From: Lachnospiraceae bacterium
GTDB taxonomy: Bacteria; Bacillota; Clostridia; Lachnospirales; Lachnospiraceae
Direction: 5' to 3'
DNA length: 64,000 bases
Assembly: GCA_017395635.1 (NCBI GenBank)
Contig: JAFQOE010000029.1
Coordinates: 27,315-91,314, forward strand
In this document: piece by piece, positions 10,801 through 18,098 of the stretch
How positions within the stretch are numbered: the stretch's first letter is position 1
How the letters are laid out: the number at the start of each line of letters is the position of its first letter
Translations under genes and position numbers: made by a program
Notes under the pieces: model-generated
Databases searched by the model: none
What the model was told of the DNA's origin: nothing
What the model saw: only the letters and a program-made list of their open reading frames with translations

Positions 10801-11049
10801 AATAAGAAATTGGAATCTGTTACAATCGGAAAGAATGTGAAGAAGATTGGAAAAGAAGCCTTCTATAATTGTAAAAAGTTAAAGAAAATTACAATCAAGA
10901 GTACTGTTCTTCAGAGTGTTGGAAAGAATGCAATCAAGAACATTGACAAGAAAGCAACAATTAAGGTTCCAAAGAAGCAGTTGAGGAAGTATGAGAAGTT
11001 ATTTAAGAGCAAGACAGGTTATAAGAAGACGATGAAGATTAAGAAGTAG
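4843..11049 (+). CDS. Giant surface protein: SLH-like repeats, LRR_5, eight Big_2 domains
   Basis: 2068 residues, secreted (signal peptide about 1-28, LNVKA-TEV). Residues about 35-170 contain two S-layer-homology-like repeats (VSRAEWIHELVTIFNM and FRPDAPVTREFAAQTLNACL), suggesting attachment to a cell-wall polymer. Residues about 180-540 form an unassigned beta-rich region. Residues about 556-1209 are LRR_5 repeats (AFxxCxxLxxIxLPxxLxxI). Residues about 1211-1890 are eight bacterial Ig-like Big_2 domains (WSSSDxxVATVDxxGxVTAxxxGTATIT). A Pro/Thr/Glu linker and the shared LRR_5 plus lysine-rich tail follow. GAGGAGG lies 9 bases before the start and a 21-bp terminator follows the stop. An adhesive or structural role is likely. 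Confidence 0.88.
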   Translation: MRDALRKVLAVFAILFLWMTYTLNVKATEVETTVSRAEWIHELVTIFNMKVEDGLMPDDYYGDISDSEYYNDILLAINFGVIDLEAGEDFRPDAPVTREFAAQTLNACLGYEIDEEIEYTMSDYEDLQYPQDVQIAINENWFELVDGVFGPNITITITEKTDMLTYAKGILAASVIEENHENVYEFSEDVIEIQEGTPVELFSDTEVMIYDTSLDLSVDDLIAVYSNGIAYTYQIVSLEEKEEGFLVTGEEVSYEETVTSVDAEGVIEADLSNFIPAEGVTLNVEYEEAASTYGLSRIGDTKRIKDINLKKNIGGGTIACTITNLKVHYKINSKGYQFKTSGTTVTSYTVKGKKDLILTLGYINIAGVGKISVDMIYSADGAATLSYSYNFETGIEKNYGSPIRKITYYSTPTWHFSAKAELKASLKVGFYVNVPSFADGYIYGEAGVKSEPAVEVYGDGKKPTMCMDLPAYVFATVAYNLNVFGVDVAGETIEIYNRNNSPCRICYHIEDGNAVNVCSRPESSSSVGKRGYYSTGAAGSGTYSGNCFVAPSVAEPIFEYELDEDGNATITKYIGSVYCLTIPEELDGYPVVAIGENAFKGNSYLGSVVIPDCIVSVGKNAFNGCICLTNIILPNNNKFTYIDEGVLANTSSLCDVEISDYITEIRAAAFQQSGLVSLHLNENITSIDKKAFYGCNKLLDLVLPKYLEKFGDSCFGDCDALKTVEIPRYISGCSNDLYPNSTSSYGYTSPKGMFSGCDNLKTITFANGITKIGVDLFNNCTGLEEIVLPDTVTEIQSKAFYNCTNLREVKLPDKLTKIGVLSFAGCVSLEKIDIPDSVIVIDCCAFRWCQNISEIDLSNRLKEIGTWAFAGCTSLEELEIPNTVETVIRYYDGMTINKLVSPFEGCSNLQKVILQEGMKNVPSCLFKWCTTGLEEVVLPNSIIKIGENAFNSCRDLKTIDLPDGLAEIEEAAFIACSSLESIEIPNVVSSMSPSVFEECSSLVEVNLPEALENIKSKAFYNCTSLTEVKIPEKVHTINSSAFAGCTGLIKVTIPSSVKIINQYAFSHCEALTDLTLPEGLTTIGENAFEYCKLLKNVTLPDSLQSMGQYCFSNCDDLAEINIGAGLMTIPKYCFAENPALTSVVLPQQVTTISGGVFNNCTGLTDITINRNVTTIDATAFSYPDKLTIHGVTGTYADTFATENGITFASLDTPATAIKLNATELEIGRKETIQMTASITPIDSSDQFTWTSSDETVATIDATGKLTANALGTTTIIAMAGDVIETCEVTVYEPVTSVALSQTSYTGTIGDTLQLTATIRPKNATYLTVKWSSSDAEIAEVTDSGLVTLKKYGTATITVITDNKGKTATCKVTVQPIAVTGVSLNTNAQTLGLGDTYQLTETIAPENATTKDVTWTSSKSAVAIVENGLVTAVGEGTTIIIVKTNDGAKTASCTITVKNVPITGLTLDKTALEMETKTTATLVANVTPSDASVTSIVWSSDNEAVATVVNGKVTAWKAGTATITAASKDGSCSASCVITVTGHEVTGVELSKESITLIEGNCTLLEVIVSPANADDTSVNWSVSNENVVTIDSTTGIVKGVTEGNATITVTTNDGAYEAICEVEVVAVDESEENIPVTEVTIKTNSEEISEENTIEVGKEFTLSASVEPAEATNQNIIWISSNKNIATVSQDGVVTTKGVGKVTVTAVSENGAKTVEITIQVLPVRVTGVVINSDTLELLIGEEAALQANILPENATNKEVLWSSSGRSIVSVDRNGRIKANAIGTATITVATEDGEYKASCKVTVKPILVTSISLDSSQLSLKVGDKKKLRETVLPGNATDKTITWSSSNAKVATVDTNGNVTAVAEGTANIVVVAADGSGVEARCAVTVAKKQEPSTQQPSVDNPLAEDPTTQEPDETKELPKVGSKKTVSSGQYKVTKSSSKSKEVAFLKPKSSKKTSVSIPSTIKINGYTYKVTEISSKAFKNNKKLESVTIGKNVKKIGKEAFYNCKKLKKITIKSTVLQSVGKNAIKNIDKKATIKVPKKQLRKYEKLFKSKTGYKKTMKIKK
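8475..10515 (+). repeat. Eight tandem Big_2 (Ig-like) domain repeats inside the giant gene
   Basis: Eight units of about 250 bases each encode Big_2 domains with recurring WSSS, VATV and GTATITV motifs. The DNA copies are diverged, so these are old repeats rather than a recent expansion. Confidence 0.85.
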
Positions 11050-11085
11050 TCGGATTGTATGATTTTTATACCAAAAATTATTGAT

Positions 11086-11136
11086 AACAAGAACCATAAA
11101 TGATACTATTTGGATGTATCATTTATGGTTCTTGTT
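11086..11136 (+). terminator. Strong terminator of the giant surface gene
   Basis: A perfect 21-bp stem (11086-11106 with 11116-11136) and a 9-base loop, followed by TTT. Confidence 0.92.
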
Positions 11137-11137
11137 T

Positions 11138-11362
11138 GCAGAAAGGTTATCTATCAAAAGTGGAATTCCTATTAAGGAAATTAATAAATTGAATTGTGAT
11201 TGTTGGTTTCATGGGACCACACCAGAAAACGCCGATAATATAATAGAATGTGGTGTGATAGCAGATTATAATATTGGTAATCAACAGTTATGTAATGAGT
11301 TAAAGATTGTTTCTGTAACGGAGGGAGGTTGTGATGATGAGAGCATCAACAATAGAGAATGA
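11138..11362 (+). pseudogene. Remnant with HGT...NADNIIE motif (DUF3990-like fragment)
   Basis: The frame encodes CWFHGTTPENADNIIECG and VIADYNIGNQ, resembling the start of DUF3990-type proteins, which open with an HGS/HGT motif and a following IIxxGI. The expected continuation is absent and no start codon or ribosome site lies after the terminator; the frame only reaches an ATG by running back through the terminator stem. It therefore reads as a truncated fragment. The family call is from memory of motifs and is tentative. Confidence 0.4.
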
Positions 11363-11522
11363 ATTAGCCAATGCATTATTTCGATTATCTTTTGGAAAAT
11401 TAACAGTTAAACAGGCTCAGAATAAGTCGAAAGAAGTGGCAAGCAATTTTGATATAGACGATGATATGCTAGCACATAAAGGTATTAATTGGTATGCAAA
11501 AGAAGTGTTAAAGAAGATGTAG
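11337..11522 (+). CDS. Small protein of unknown function (61 aa)
   Basis: A short, mostly helical soluble protein (MRASTIENELANALFRLSFG, then KLTVKQAQNKSKEVA). GGAGGGAGG lies just upstream; ATG 11337 gives the best spacing, with GTG 11331 and ATG 11334 as alternatives. It overlaps the end of the fragment before it. Such small proteins often sit beside DUF3990-like genes, so it may be the surviving partner in a decayed pair. Function unknown. Confidence 0.5.
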   Translation: MRASTIENELANALFRLSFGKLTVKQAQNKSKEVASNFDIDDDMLAHKGINWYAKEVLKKM

Positions 11523-11844
11523 TGAATGATGGTAAAGGTGGCATCCGCCTTGGGAATGAAGTTAACAATTGCACTAGAGGAAGCCCAATAGAAACATTCA
11601 AAATTACCCCCTCATTTTGTTCATGAAAAAGTTACAATTCGGTTACAATATATTAGAGCAAAAAAATGTGAAAAAAGGTATAATAGAACTAGATTTTTTG
11701 AGATGCGTGAAGATATAGAATTTTAGCCGAGAAGGTAATAGAACAACTGAATATAGAGAACGACAATAACGAGTTAGCAGGTCGGAGAAAGTGCTAATTC
11801 GTTATGAATGAAAAAAGTTGCCGAAAAGTTATGGAGGGGTATAT
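11523..11844 (+). promoter_or_regulatory. Intergenic region with hairpin leader
   Basis: A TATAAT at 11679-11684 is the best -10, without a convincing -35. At 11768-11803 a 12-bp stem (AACGAGTTAGCA with TGCTAATTCGTT, one G-U pair) lies in the presumed leader of the next gene. It does not match a riboswitch I recognise. Confidence 0.4.
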
Positions 11845-13095
11845 ATGGGACGAAAGAACAAACCAAGTAAGCAAGTTGATTTTATTCGTATTGGTGGGAT
11901 ATTTTTTATAGTATTATCAATTGTGTTATTTGGCGAGGTGGATACTGTGGAAGCGGAGTCGAATAAAGATACGTTGGTGTATACATCTACAGAAAGTGTT
12001 TTGGACAAATCTTATGAGGAACTAATCGATTCTTTGGATCAGGATATGTTTGCAGATTATTTTTCAACTTTAGAGATGGGACATTCTTACATTATTCCAG
12101 GTCTTGATAAGACGAATATTCGAAACGAAAAAGTATGCAGTGGTATGATTCCACAAGGAATATGTGTTGCAGGAGAATACTTGATTATTTCTGCATACGA
12201 TAAGAGTCATATGGTTACGAATAGTGCATTACACAAAAGCCAATACAAACAAAAATCAGTATTATATGTAATGGATGTGGAAAGCAGACAATATTTAACA
12301 ACAATTACTTTGGATACAACGTGTCATGTTGGTGCATTGGCATACAATCCGGATGACGAGATTATTTATGTTGCAGATTCTGCGAATGGAGTGGTGCAGA
12401 GACTTTCTCTTGAAGGAATTAAAGCTTGTGTGGAGTCTGGTAATGATGCCGGAGAGGATGTATTAGAATTTGATTTTGAGGCGATTGATACAATGGGATA
12501 CACACCTTCTTTCCTTGCTTACTATCAGGATTATTTGTATGTAGGACAATTTGCCAGAATGAATCCAAAAGAACTGTTTTCCAACCAGATGGTAGTTTTT
12601 GATCAAAATGGAGTATTAATTGAACAGGATACTATTACAATTCCTCATTATGCACAAGGAGTTGCATTTGCAGATTGGAAAGAAGAAACTTATATGTTGA
12701 TATCGGCTTCCTATGGTAGGAATAAGCCGGCAGCATTGTCTGTGTATCTTATGGAGAATCAGGATGATGGGTCACTGCAGAGAAAGAGAAAGGTAGGAAA
12801 ATTTGCATGTCCCAATATGAGTGAAGACATCGATATTCAAGGAGATAGTTTATACACTTGTTATGAATCAGCATCGAATTTTTATCGTTTATCTTTGGAT
12901 AATAATGGTGAAAGTAGTAATGTGGTAGATCGAATTATGGTAAGCTCAGTCAAGAAGACGATAGCCAAGATTGTAACCGGAGATGCTGAGCGATATATAG
13001 AAAGAATTACGGAACTTCCTATACAATATATGGAACATGGAATAGTTCGTATGGATGTAGACGATAGGCGGAGATTATTTCTCCGCCTGTCTTAA
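11845..13095 (+). CDS. Secreted protein with beta-propeller-like repeats
   Basis: 416 residues. A signal or anchor segment (FIRIGGIFFIVLSIVLFG, residues about 11-28) precedes a body with repeating strand-rich units such as SVLYVMDVESRQYLTTI, HVGALAYNPDDEIIYVADSANGV and QDYLYVGQF. The pattern of short statements about displayed and stored values resembles NHL or YncE-type propellers. No catalytic motif was recognised. ATG 11845 is chosen because GGAGGGG precedes it. The 3' end overlaps the convergent histidine kinase by 21 bases. Function unknown; an extracytoplasmic binding or sensing role is possible. Confidence 0.55.
   Translation: MGRKNKPSKQVDFIRIGGIFFIVLSIVLFGEVDTVEAESNKDTLVYTSTESVLDKSYEELIDSLDQDMFADYFSTLEMGHSYIIPGLDKTNIRNEKVCSGMIPQGICVAGEYLIISAYDKSHMVTNSALHKSQYKQKSVLYVMDVESRQYLTTITLDTTCHVGALAYNPDDEIIYVADSANGVVQRLSLEGIKACVESGNDAGEDVLEFDFEAIDTMGYTPSFLAYYQDYLYVGQFARMNPKELFSNQMVVFDQNGVLIEQDTITIPHYAQGVAFADWKEETYMLISASYGRNKPAALSVYLMENQDDGSLQRKRKVGKFACPNMSEDIDIQGDSLYTCYESASNFYRLSLDNNGESSNVVDRIMVSSVKKTIAKIVTGDAERYIERITELPIQYMEHGIVRMDVDDRRRLFLRLS
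13066..13088. terminator. Hairpin within the overlapping 3' ends of two convergent genes
   Basis: AGGCGGAGA pairs perfectly with TCTCCGCCT around a 5-base loop. It lies inside the coding ends of both the propeller-like gene (+) and the kinase gene (-). No T-run follows on either strand, so its efficiency is uncertain. Confidence 0.5.
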
Positions 13096-14433
13096 TGTTA
13101 CGATAAATGATGTTATCCCATTTTCACATTCTACGCGAATTTTACCCTTGTGATTTGTAACAATGGTTTTCGCAATAGAAAGTCCAAGTCCGTAGTGTCC
13201 CGTAGCGCGATTTCTTGCCTTATCTACGCGATAAAAGCGTTCGAATAATCGTTCACGGTCTTCTTCCGGAATTGGTTTCCCGCTATTATTTACTTTGAAT
13301 ACAACATGGTGTGCTGTTTTGTACAAATATATATCCACTTTGCCCTTTTCATCTGTATGATTTAATGCATTATCGATGAGGATTCCTGCGACTTGCTGTA
13401 ATTGCTCTTTTATACCATAGAAGGTAATATCTGGTGCAATCTGTTCATTGATAGTGATTCCTTTTTCATATGCGATACTCTCTAATGGAAGGATTCGTTC
13501 TAATAATGCATCACTTAAGGAAAAAATTACCTTCTCCATGGTTTCGTAAGGAATCTGTTCTAATCTGGTCAAAGTTAGAAGTGAAGTAACCAGATGATGC
13601 ATTTGGTCACATTCTTTTTTTATATAGGACAATTGTTTGTTTTCACCAATCTGGTCTTCTAATAATTCACTGTTGGATAACACAACTGCAATCGGGGTTT
13701 TCAATTCATGACTGGCATCCGAGATAAATTGTTTTTGCTTCTCAAATGCTTCTTCTACCGGTCGAACCATTAAGCCGGAAATGAAATAGGACAGGAATGA
13801 AAATGCAATCAAGCCGACAATACCTAATATAATAGAAACCGTAAGCAGATTTTTTCCACTGTTTTCTGCTGCTGTATGGTCAATGAATGCAATGATAGTA
13901 TTACCGTTCGGAACTTCTCTGACACTGTATCGCAATGGTCCGATTGTGCCTTGCAGTTTTGTGCCTAATAGAATTTTGTCGCAGTAAGATTGAATTTCAT
14001 CTTCCGTGTAACTATCTGATAATGTATTTTCCATAGAAATGAATTCGTTTTCAGCGGAATACTCTACAATAATGAAGTGGGAAGCCATAATTTCAGTATG
14101 TCGGTCTTTTACATCATCTGGAATTGGATATAAAAAATCAGGTGTTGGACGTTCTGTGTCAGATGGAGGCTGAATACGTTCATTATCAGTTGTTGTCTGA
14201 TTATATCTGTGATTATCTTCCGACTGAATTTTTTCCTTGTCATTCATGTAACTATTTGGTTCAATAGGAAAATCAGGCATTTCCCGCTGCATCAGAAAAC
14301 GAAGACTGTTGTCTGCCTGTGCTCGGTTATTGGCGCGAATCCATACATTAATAGCAATAATTATGGTAATAAATGTAATCGAAAGTAATAGCATCATAGT
14401 AATCATAATGCGTTTTCGTAATTTCTTTGTCAT
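13075..14433 (-). CDS. Sensor histidine kinase (two TM, HisKA/HATPase)
   Basis: 452-residue membrane kinase. TM1 is near residues 8-31, an extracytoplasmic sensor loop with a Glu/Asp/Asn/Pro-rich stretch follows to about 195, and TM2 is near 197-222. The H-box (FISDASHELKTPI) places the phospho-accepting histidine near residue 242. The N-box (GILIDNALNHT) and G-box (GHYGLGLSIA) are intact. It would phosphorylate the response regulator encoded just upstream (85-base gap). ATG 14433 is chosen because AAAGGA lies before it. The input signal is unknown; the neighbouring secreted-protein genes are possible targets, by location only. Confidence 0.92.
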   Translation of the reverse strand: MTKKLRKRIMITMMLLLSITFITIIIAINVWIRANNRAQADNSLRFLMQREMPDFPIEPNSYMNDKEKIQSEDNHRYNQTTTDNERIQPPSDTERPTPDFLYPIPDDVKDRHTEIMASHFIIVEYSAENEFISMENTLSDSYTEDEIQSYCDKILLGTKLQGTIGPLRYSVREVPNGNTIIAFIDHTAAENSGKNLLTVSIILGIVGLIAFSFLSYFISGLMVRPVEEAFEKQKQFISDASHELKTPIAVVLSNSELLEDQIGENKQLSYIKKECDQMHHLVTSLLTLTRLEQIPYETMEKVIFSLSDALLERILPLESIAYEKGITINEQIAPDITFYGIKEQLQQVAGILIDNALNHTDEKGKVDIYLYKTAHHVVFKVNNSGKPIPEEDRERLFERFYRVDKARNRATGHYGLGLSIAKTIVTNHKGKIRVECENGITSFIVTLRQAEK

Positions 14434-14518
14434 AGTGAGTCCTTTCTGGTATATTCTTGTAGTTTGTAGAATATGAAAATAAAAGAATGGATGAGCCATT
14501 GGTTTGCTTCATGCACTC

Positions 14519-15196
14519 TTATATAGTAAGTTTATATCCAAGTTTTCTGGCGGTCTGGATAGAAACTTCGGTTTTTAAGAAGGTCATTTTCTTTCGAAGG
14601 AAAGAAATGTATACTTCTACGCTGTTATATTCTGCTTCGGTATCGTATCCCCATATTTTTTCTATGATTTGTTCACGAGTGATGATTTGTCCTGCGTTGC
14701 GAAGTAGGTATTCCATAAGTTGATATTCTTTTCCATTTAACGGAAGACTGTTTCCAGAGACCTTGCAGTATAGTTCGTTGCTACCTTGTAACATGTACAG
14801 ATCACCATAGGAAAGTTCTTGTGATGTGGTCGATTCGGCAGGCCTTCTAGTCAGTGCGCGAAGTCGTGCATAGAGTTCTTCACGGTGGAAAGGTTTGGTG
14901 AGATAGTCGTCGGCCCCAGAATCTAAACCGGTTACTTTATCCTCTAATTCCGATTTGGCAGTTAACAAAAGAATAGGGGTGTGAATTCCTTGTTCTCGTA
15001 GTTGTTTAAGGACCATAAGCCCGTTCATTTTAGGAAGCATAATATCCAAAATGATAGCATCATATATATTGGACATACCAAGGTTTAGACCTTCTTCGCC
15101 ATCCTTCGCCCAATCCGTTATATAGTGTTCCATTTTAAGGGAAGCAGTTAGTGCTTCTGCAAATCCTTCCTCATCTTCTACTAAAAGCAATCTCAT
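14519..15196 (-). CDS. OmpR-family response regulator
   Basis: 225 residues. A receiver domain (1-118) has acidic residues in LLVEDEE, the phosphorylation site D51 (IILDIMLP), T79 in LLTAKS and lysine in LTKPF. A winged-helix OmpR/PhoB DNA-binding domain spans about 128-225 (GKEYQLMEYLLRNAGQIITR, then VEVYISFLRKKM). AAGGAG precedes the start. It forms an operon with the sensor kinase downstream and is divergent from the transglutaminase-like gene. Confidence 0.94.
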   Translation of the reverse strand: MRLLLVEDEEGFAEALTASLKMEHYITDWAKDGEEGLNLGMSNIYDAIILDIMLPKMNGLMVLKQLREQGIHTPILLLTAKSELEDKVTGLDSGADDYLTKPFHREELYARLRALTRRPAESTTSQELSYGDLYMLQGSNELYCKVSGNSLPLNGKEYQLMEYLLRNAGQIITREQIIEKIWGYDTEAEYNSVEVYISFLRKKMTFLKTEVSIQTARKLGYKLTI

Positions 15197-15487
15197 AAAT
15201 ATTTCTCCTTGTGGTTGTAGAAATAATGTATCAAGTTTATGATATTTTTATTGAAAAAACCTTGATTGACAGCTACAACTAATTAGTGAAGATAAGTGTA
15301 GCATGAAGTAACTTTGTTTACAAGACGATGATGATTATTGAATAGAACAGTAGAATAAAATGATAAATGTATAAAAATCTTTTTATTTTACAAAAACAAG
15401 GGTATAATGATTAGAAAGATAATAAGATAAATATCCGTTGATGAAAATACAATCAATAAATCATATATTACAGGAGGAGAAAGAAGG
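15197..15487. promoter_or_regulatory. Divergent intergenic region
   Basis: Contains an inverted repeat GTTGTAG (15214-15220) / CTACAAC (15273-15279) near the response-regulator start and a TATAAT (15403-15408) suited to the rightward gene. Either could be a control site for the two-component system; this is inference. Confidence 0.35.
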
Positions 15488-17404
15488 ATGAAAAAGGAAA
15501 ACAAGATTCAAAAAAACTTAATGGTGTTGATATTGACATTTATGATGGTAAGTGTGTGGCAGGGAAAAGAAGTGCAAGCAGCAACGGACGAAGCGAAAGC
15601 AGAGGTACGTGAAATAATCGTTGAAATGTTTCAGGCAGGAGACACTTCTACACGGGACATTAATGATTTGAAATTGACTTGGAAAGAGTTTGATTCGATA
15701 TATAATGATGTTATTGAGAATGAGTGTTGGTTGGAATATAGATGTTGTCATAATACGCTATATCAGACTACAACATATAAAGAGAATAATATAAATTACG
15801 TATCTGATTTTTATTTGATGGGTATGGATCCGCAACTTCCAGAGTATACGGCAACTGCGAGGGAAAAGATTGAATACATAGAAAGTCAGATAGATTCTAA
15901 GATGACAGATTTGGACAAATTGGTGTTGATTCATGATTACATTGACAGAATTAACACATACAATTTGAATGCAGAGCATGGTTATATTCATTCGGCAACA
16001 GGACCGCTTTATTTTGGAAGTAGTGTTTGTGATGGATATGCAAAAGCAATGAATCTGTTATTGAATGCTGTAGGCGTAGAGACAGATACAATAAGTAATG
16101 ACGGACATAGATGGAGTTTAGTAAAAATTGACGGCGAGTATTATCATGTGGATCCTACTTGGGATGATACAAGGTGTTACAAAACAGGAACATATAAAAC
16201 TCACTATTTCATGATGCGCAATGATGATGAGTATAGAAATGATCCGTATAGTCCGCATGTTGGTTTTGGGTATCATGACTATGTTAATAATGTAGATGTT
16301 ACGACTTTTTCCACATCGACGAAATATACAGATTGGTATGTCCATTCCGTTATTGGAGATATGTATTATTATGATGGTTATTGGTATTATGTTCAGAATG
16401 ACTGTATTATGAAGAACAATATCCAGGGAACAGATTGTTCTACTGTTGTAAGTGGAACCAATATTACTTTGCAGGGGATTACAGAAGGTGTATTAACATA
16501 TAGCATGAATGATGAAGAAAAAACAATCGTGCTCTCTGGTAATGAGGAAAGTGAGAATGGTGAAACTGAGGAAGGTGAAAATCCAGAAGGTGGAAGCACA
16601 GAAAGTGGAAGTACAGAAAGTGGAAGCACAGAAAGTGAAAACCCAGAAAGTGGAAGCACAGAAAGTGGAAGCACAGAAGGTGGAAGCACAGAAAGTGGAA
16701 GTACAGAAAGTGGAAGCACAGAAAGTGGAAGCACAGAAGATGGAAACACAGAAGGTGGAAGCACAAAAGGCGAAAACACACAAGATGAAAATACAGAAAG
16801 CGGAAAAGTAGAAGACGAAAGAAAAGAGAGCGGAAACACCGAAGGTGAAAATACACAGAGTGGAAATGTAGAAAATGGAAGTGCAACAGAAAATGATGGT
16901 GAGAATTTAACCGAAACAGGCAATTCTAATGAATATAAAGTAGAAGATGGAAATAACCAGAAGGGGGTTTTCAAAGATAAAAAGTCCAAATCCCATTATC
17001 GTATCTTAACAAAAGGGAAAAAGACTGGTACTGTAGATTATATAAAACCATATGCATCCGCAAAGGGAAAAGTAACAATTCCGGCCACAATCAAAAAGAA
17101 TGGCATTACATACAAGGTGGTTGGTATCAGTGCAAATGCCTTTAAAAATAACAAAAAAGTTACCCAGATTATTATTGGTAAGAATATAAAAAATATTGGA
17201 GCAAAGGCATTTTACAATTGTAAGAAGTTAAAAACAATTAAAATCAATACCACAAAGTTAACTTCTTCTAGTGTTAAGAAAACTGCATTTAAAGGCATTA
17301 ATAAAAAGGTGACTGTGAAGGTGGCAAAGAGTAAGTACAGCAAATACAAAAAGTTGCTTACTTCCAAAGGGCTGAAATCCAAGAGTCAGGTTAAGAAGAA
17401 ATAG
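15488..17404 (+). CDS. Secreted transglutaminase-like protein with shared surface module
   Basis: 638 residues. Signal peptide ends near VQA-ATD (31). A transglutaminase-like cysteine-protease fold covers about 130-290, with a visible Cys181 (SSVCDGYAKA), His207 (DGHRWSLV) and Asp222 (HVDPTWDD) triad. Residues about 365-500 are a low-complexity Gly-Ser-Thr-Glu linker. The C-terminus has the LRR_5 block (NAFKNNKKVTQIIIGKNIK, AFYNCKKLK) and a lysine-rich tail ending QVKKK, as in the other surface proteins here. A role in protein cross-linking, or hydrolysis of peptide or peptidoglycan, is possible; the family does not fix it. AGGAGGAG lies before the start. Confidence 0.85.
   Translation: MKKENKIQKNLMVLILTFMMVSVWQGKEVQAATDEAKAEVREIIVEMFQAGDTSTRDINDLKLTWKEFDSIYNDVIENECWLEYRCCHNTLYQTTTYKENNINYVSDFYLMGMDPQLPEYTATAREKIEYIESQIDSKMTDLDKLVLIHDYIDRINTYNLNAEHGYIHSATGPLYFGSSVCDGYAKAMNLLLNAVGVETDTISNDGHRWSLVKIDGEYYHVDPTWDDTRCYKTGTYKTHYFMMRNDDEYRNDPYSPHVGFGYHDYVNNVDVTTFSTSTKYTDWYVHSVIGDMYYYDGYWYYVQNDCIMKNNIQGTDCSTVVSGTNITLQGITEGVLTYSMNDEEKTIVLSGNEESENGETEEGENPEGGSTESGSTESGSTESENPESGSTESGSTEGGSTESGSTESGSTESGSTEDGNTEGGSTKGENTQDENTESGKVEDERKESGNTEGENTQSGNVENGSATENDGENLTETGNSNEYKVEDGNNQKGVFKDKKSKSHYRILTKGKKTGTVDYIKPYASAKGKVTIPATIKKNGITYKVVGISANAFKNNKKVTQIIIGKNIKNIGAKAFYNCKKLKTIKINTTKLTSSSVKKTAFKGINKKVTVKVAKSKYSKYKKLLTSKGLKSKSQVKKK
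16586..16760 (+). repeat. 15-bp tandem repeats coding for GSTES
   Basis: Repeats close to GGAAGCACAGAAAGT encode GSTES and variants. They form the flexible linker between the transglutaminase-like and LRR domains and are prone to length variation between strains. Confidence 0.9.
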
Positions 17405-17461
17405 AAACACTGGTAGTACGATTAATTACTAAGAATACAATATGAATATTATTGAATAATG

Positions 17462-17504
17462 AAAGCCGCTGTAATCCTTTTAAAATAAGGTGTACAGTGG
17501 CTTT
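17462..17504 (+). terminator. Terminator after the transglutaminase-like gene
   Basis: AAAGCCGCTGTA pairs with TACAGTGGCTTT (one G-U), followed by a short T/A tail. Confidence 0.8.
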
Positions 17505-17596
17505 ATTAATTTCAAAGAGAAAGAAATATTACGACTAAGGGTTTTATATGAAAATTTGTACGGTATATTTATGGTATAATATTTATTATTTTATTG

Positions 17597-17626
17597 TTGA
17601 CAATACTGTGTGATGTACAGTATAAT
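17597..17626 (+). promoter_or_regulatory. PadR operon promoter with overlapping operator
   Basis: TTGACA (17597-17602) and TATAAT (17621-17626) are 18 bases apart. Between them lies a perfect inverted repeat ATACTGT-N7-ACAGTAT (17603-17623), the arrangement expected for PadR-type self-repression. The remaining bases to 17756 are an unassigned leader. Confidence 0.75.
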
Positions 17627-17756
17627 GTGAACTACAATATATTAAGGGTGCAAATTTAGATAAGGACATTTAAGAAATCTATAACTAGCAAAAGTTAGAA
17701 ATCCTTGATGTCATTTGCAATGTAGAATGTAGTATGAAAAAGAAGGAAGGGCAGAT

Positions 17757-18098
17757 ATGGAAAAAGATTTATTAGAAAGCTTGTTAAGTGAATTGCGCAG
17801 GGGAACATTGATTCTTTGTGTGCTGAGCCAATTGGATCAATCACGTTACGGATATGCCTTGGTACAGAGCATGGAAGAGAAAGGCGTATCCATTGATCCT
17901 AATACGTTATATCCGTTGCTTAGACGATTGGAAAAGCAGGGGCTGTTATCTAGCGAATGGGATACTTCAGAAGCAAAGCCTCGAAAGTATTACAAGCGAA
18001 CGGAATATGGAGAACAGATATATGAAAAACTGGTAGAACAATGGAAGTTAATGTCAGTTGGAATTAATGAATTATTAGGAGGGTCAAAAGATGAGTGA
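17757..18098 (+). CDS. PadR-family transcriptional regulator
   Basis: 113 residues with the PadR winged helix (GTLILCVLSQLDQSRYGYAL, then DPNTLYPLLRRLEKQGLLSS and RKYYKRTEYG) and a short C-terminal helix. It overlaps the next gene by 8 bases, the usual coupling of PadR with a HAAS-domain membrane protein. It probably represses its own operon through the palindrome in its promoter. Confidence 0.92.
   Translation: MEKDLLESLLSELRRGTLILCVLSQLDQSRYGYALVQSMEEKGVSIDPNTLYPLLRRLEKQGLLSSEWDTSEAKPRKYYKRTEYGEQIYEKLVEQWKLMSVGINELLGGSKDE

Noticed and set aside
11081..11137. Start of the 93-codon ORF after the giant gene
   Set aside because: These codons run through the terminator stem; only the later part shows protein-like sequence.
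16393..16989. Minus- and plus-strand ORFs over the GSTES linker
   Set aside because: Low-complexity shadows of the 15-bp tandem repeat; no start signals.
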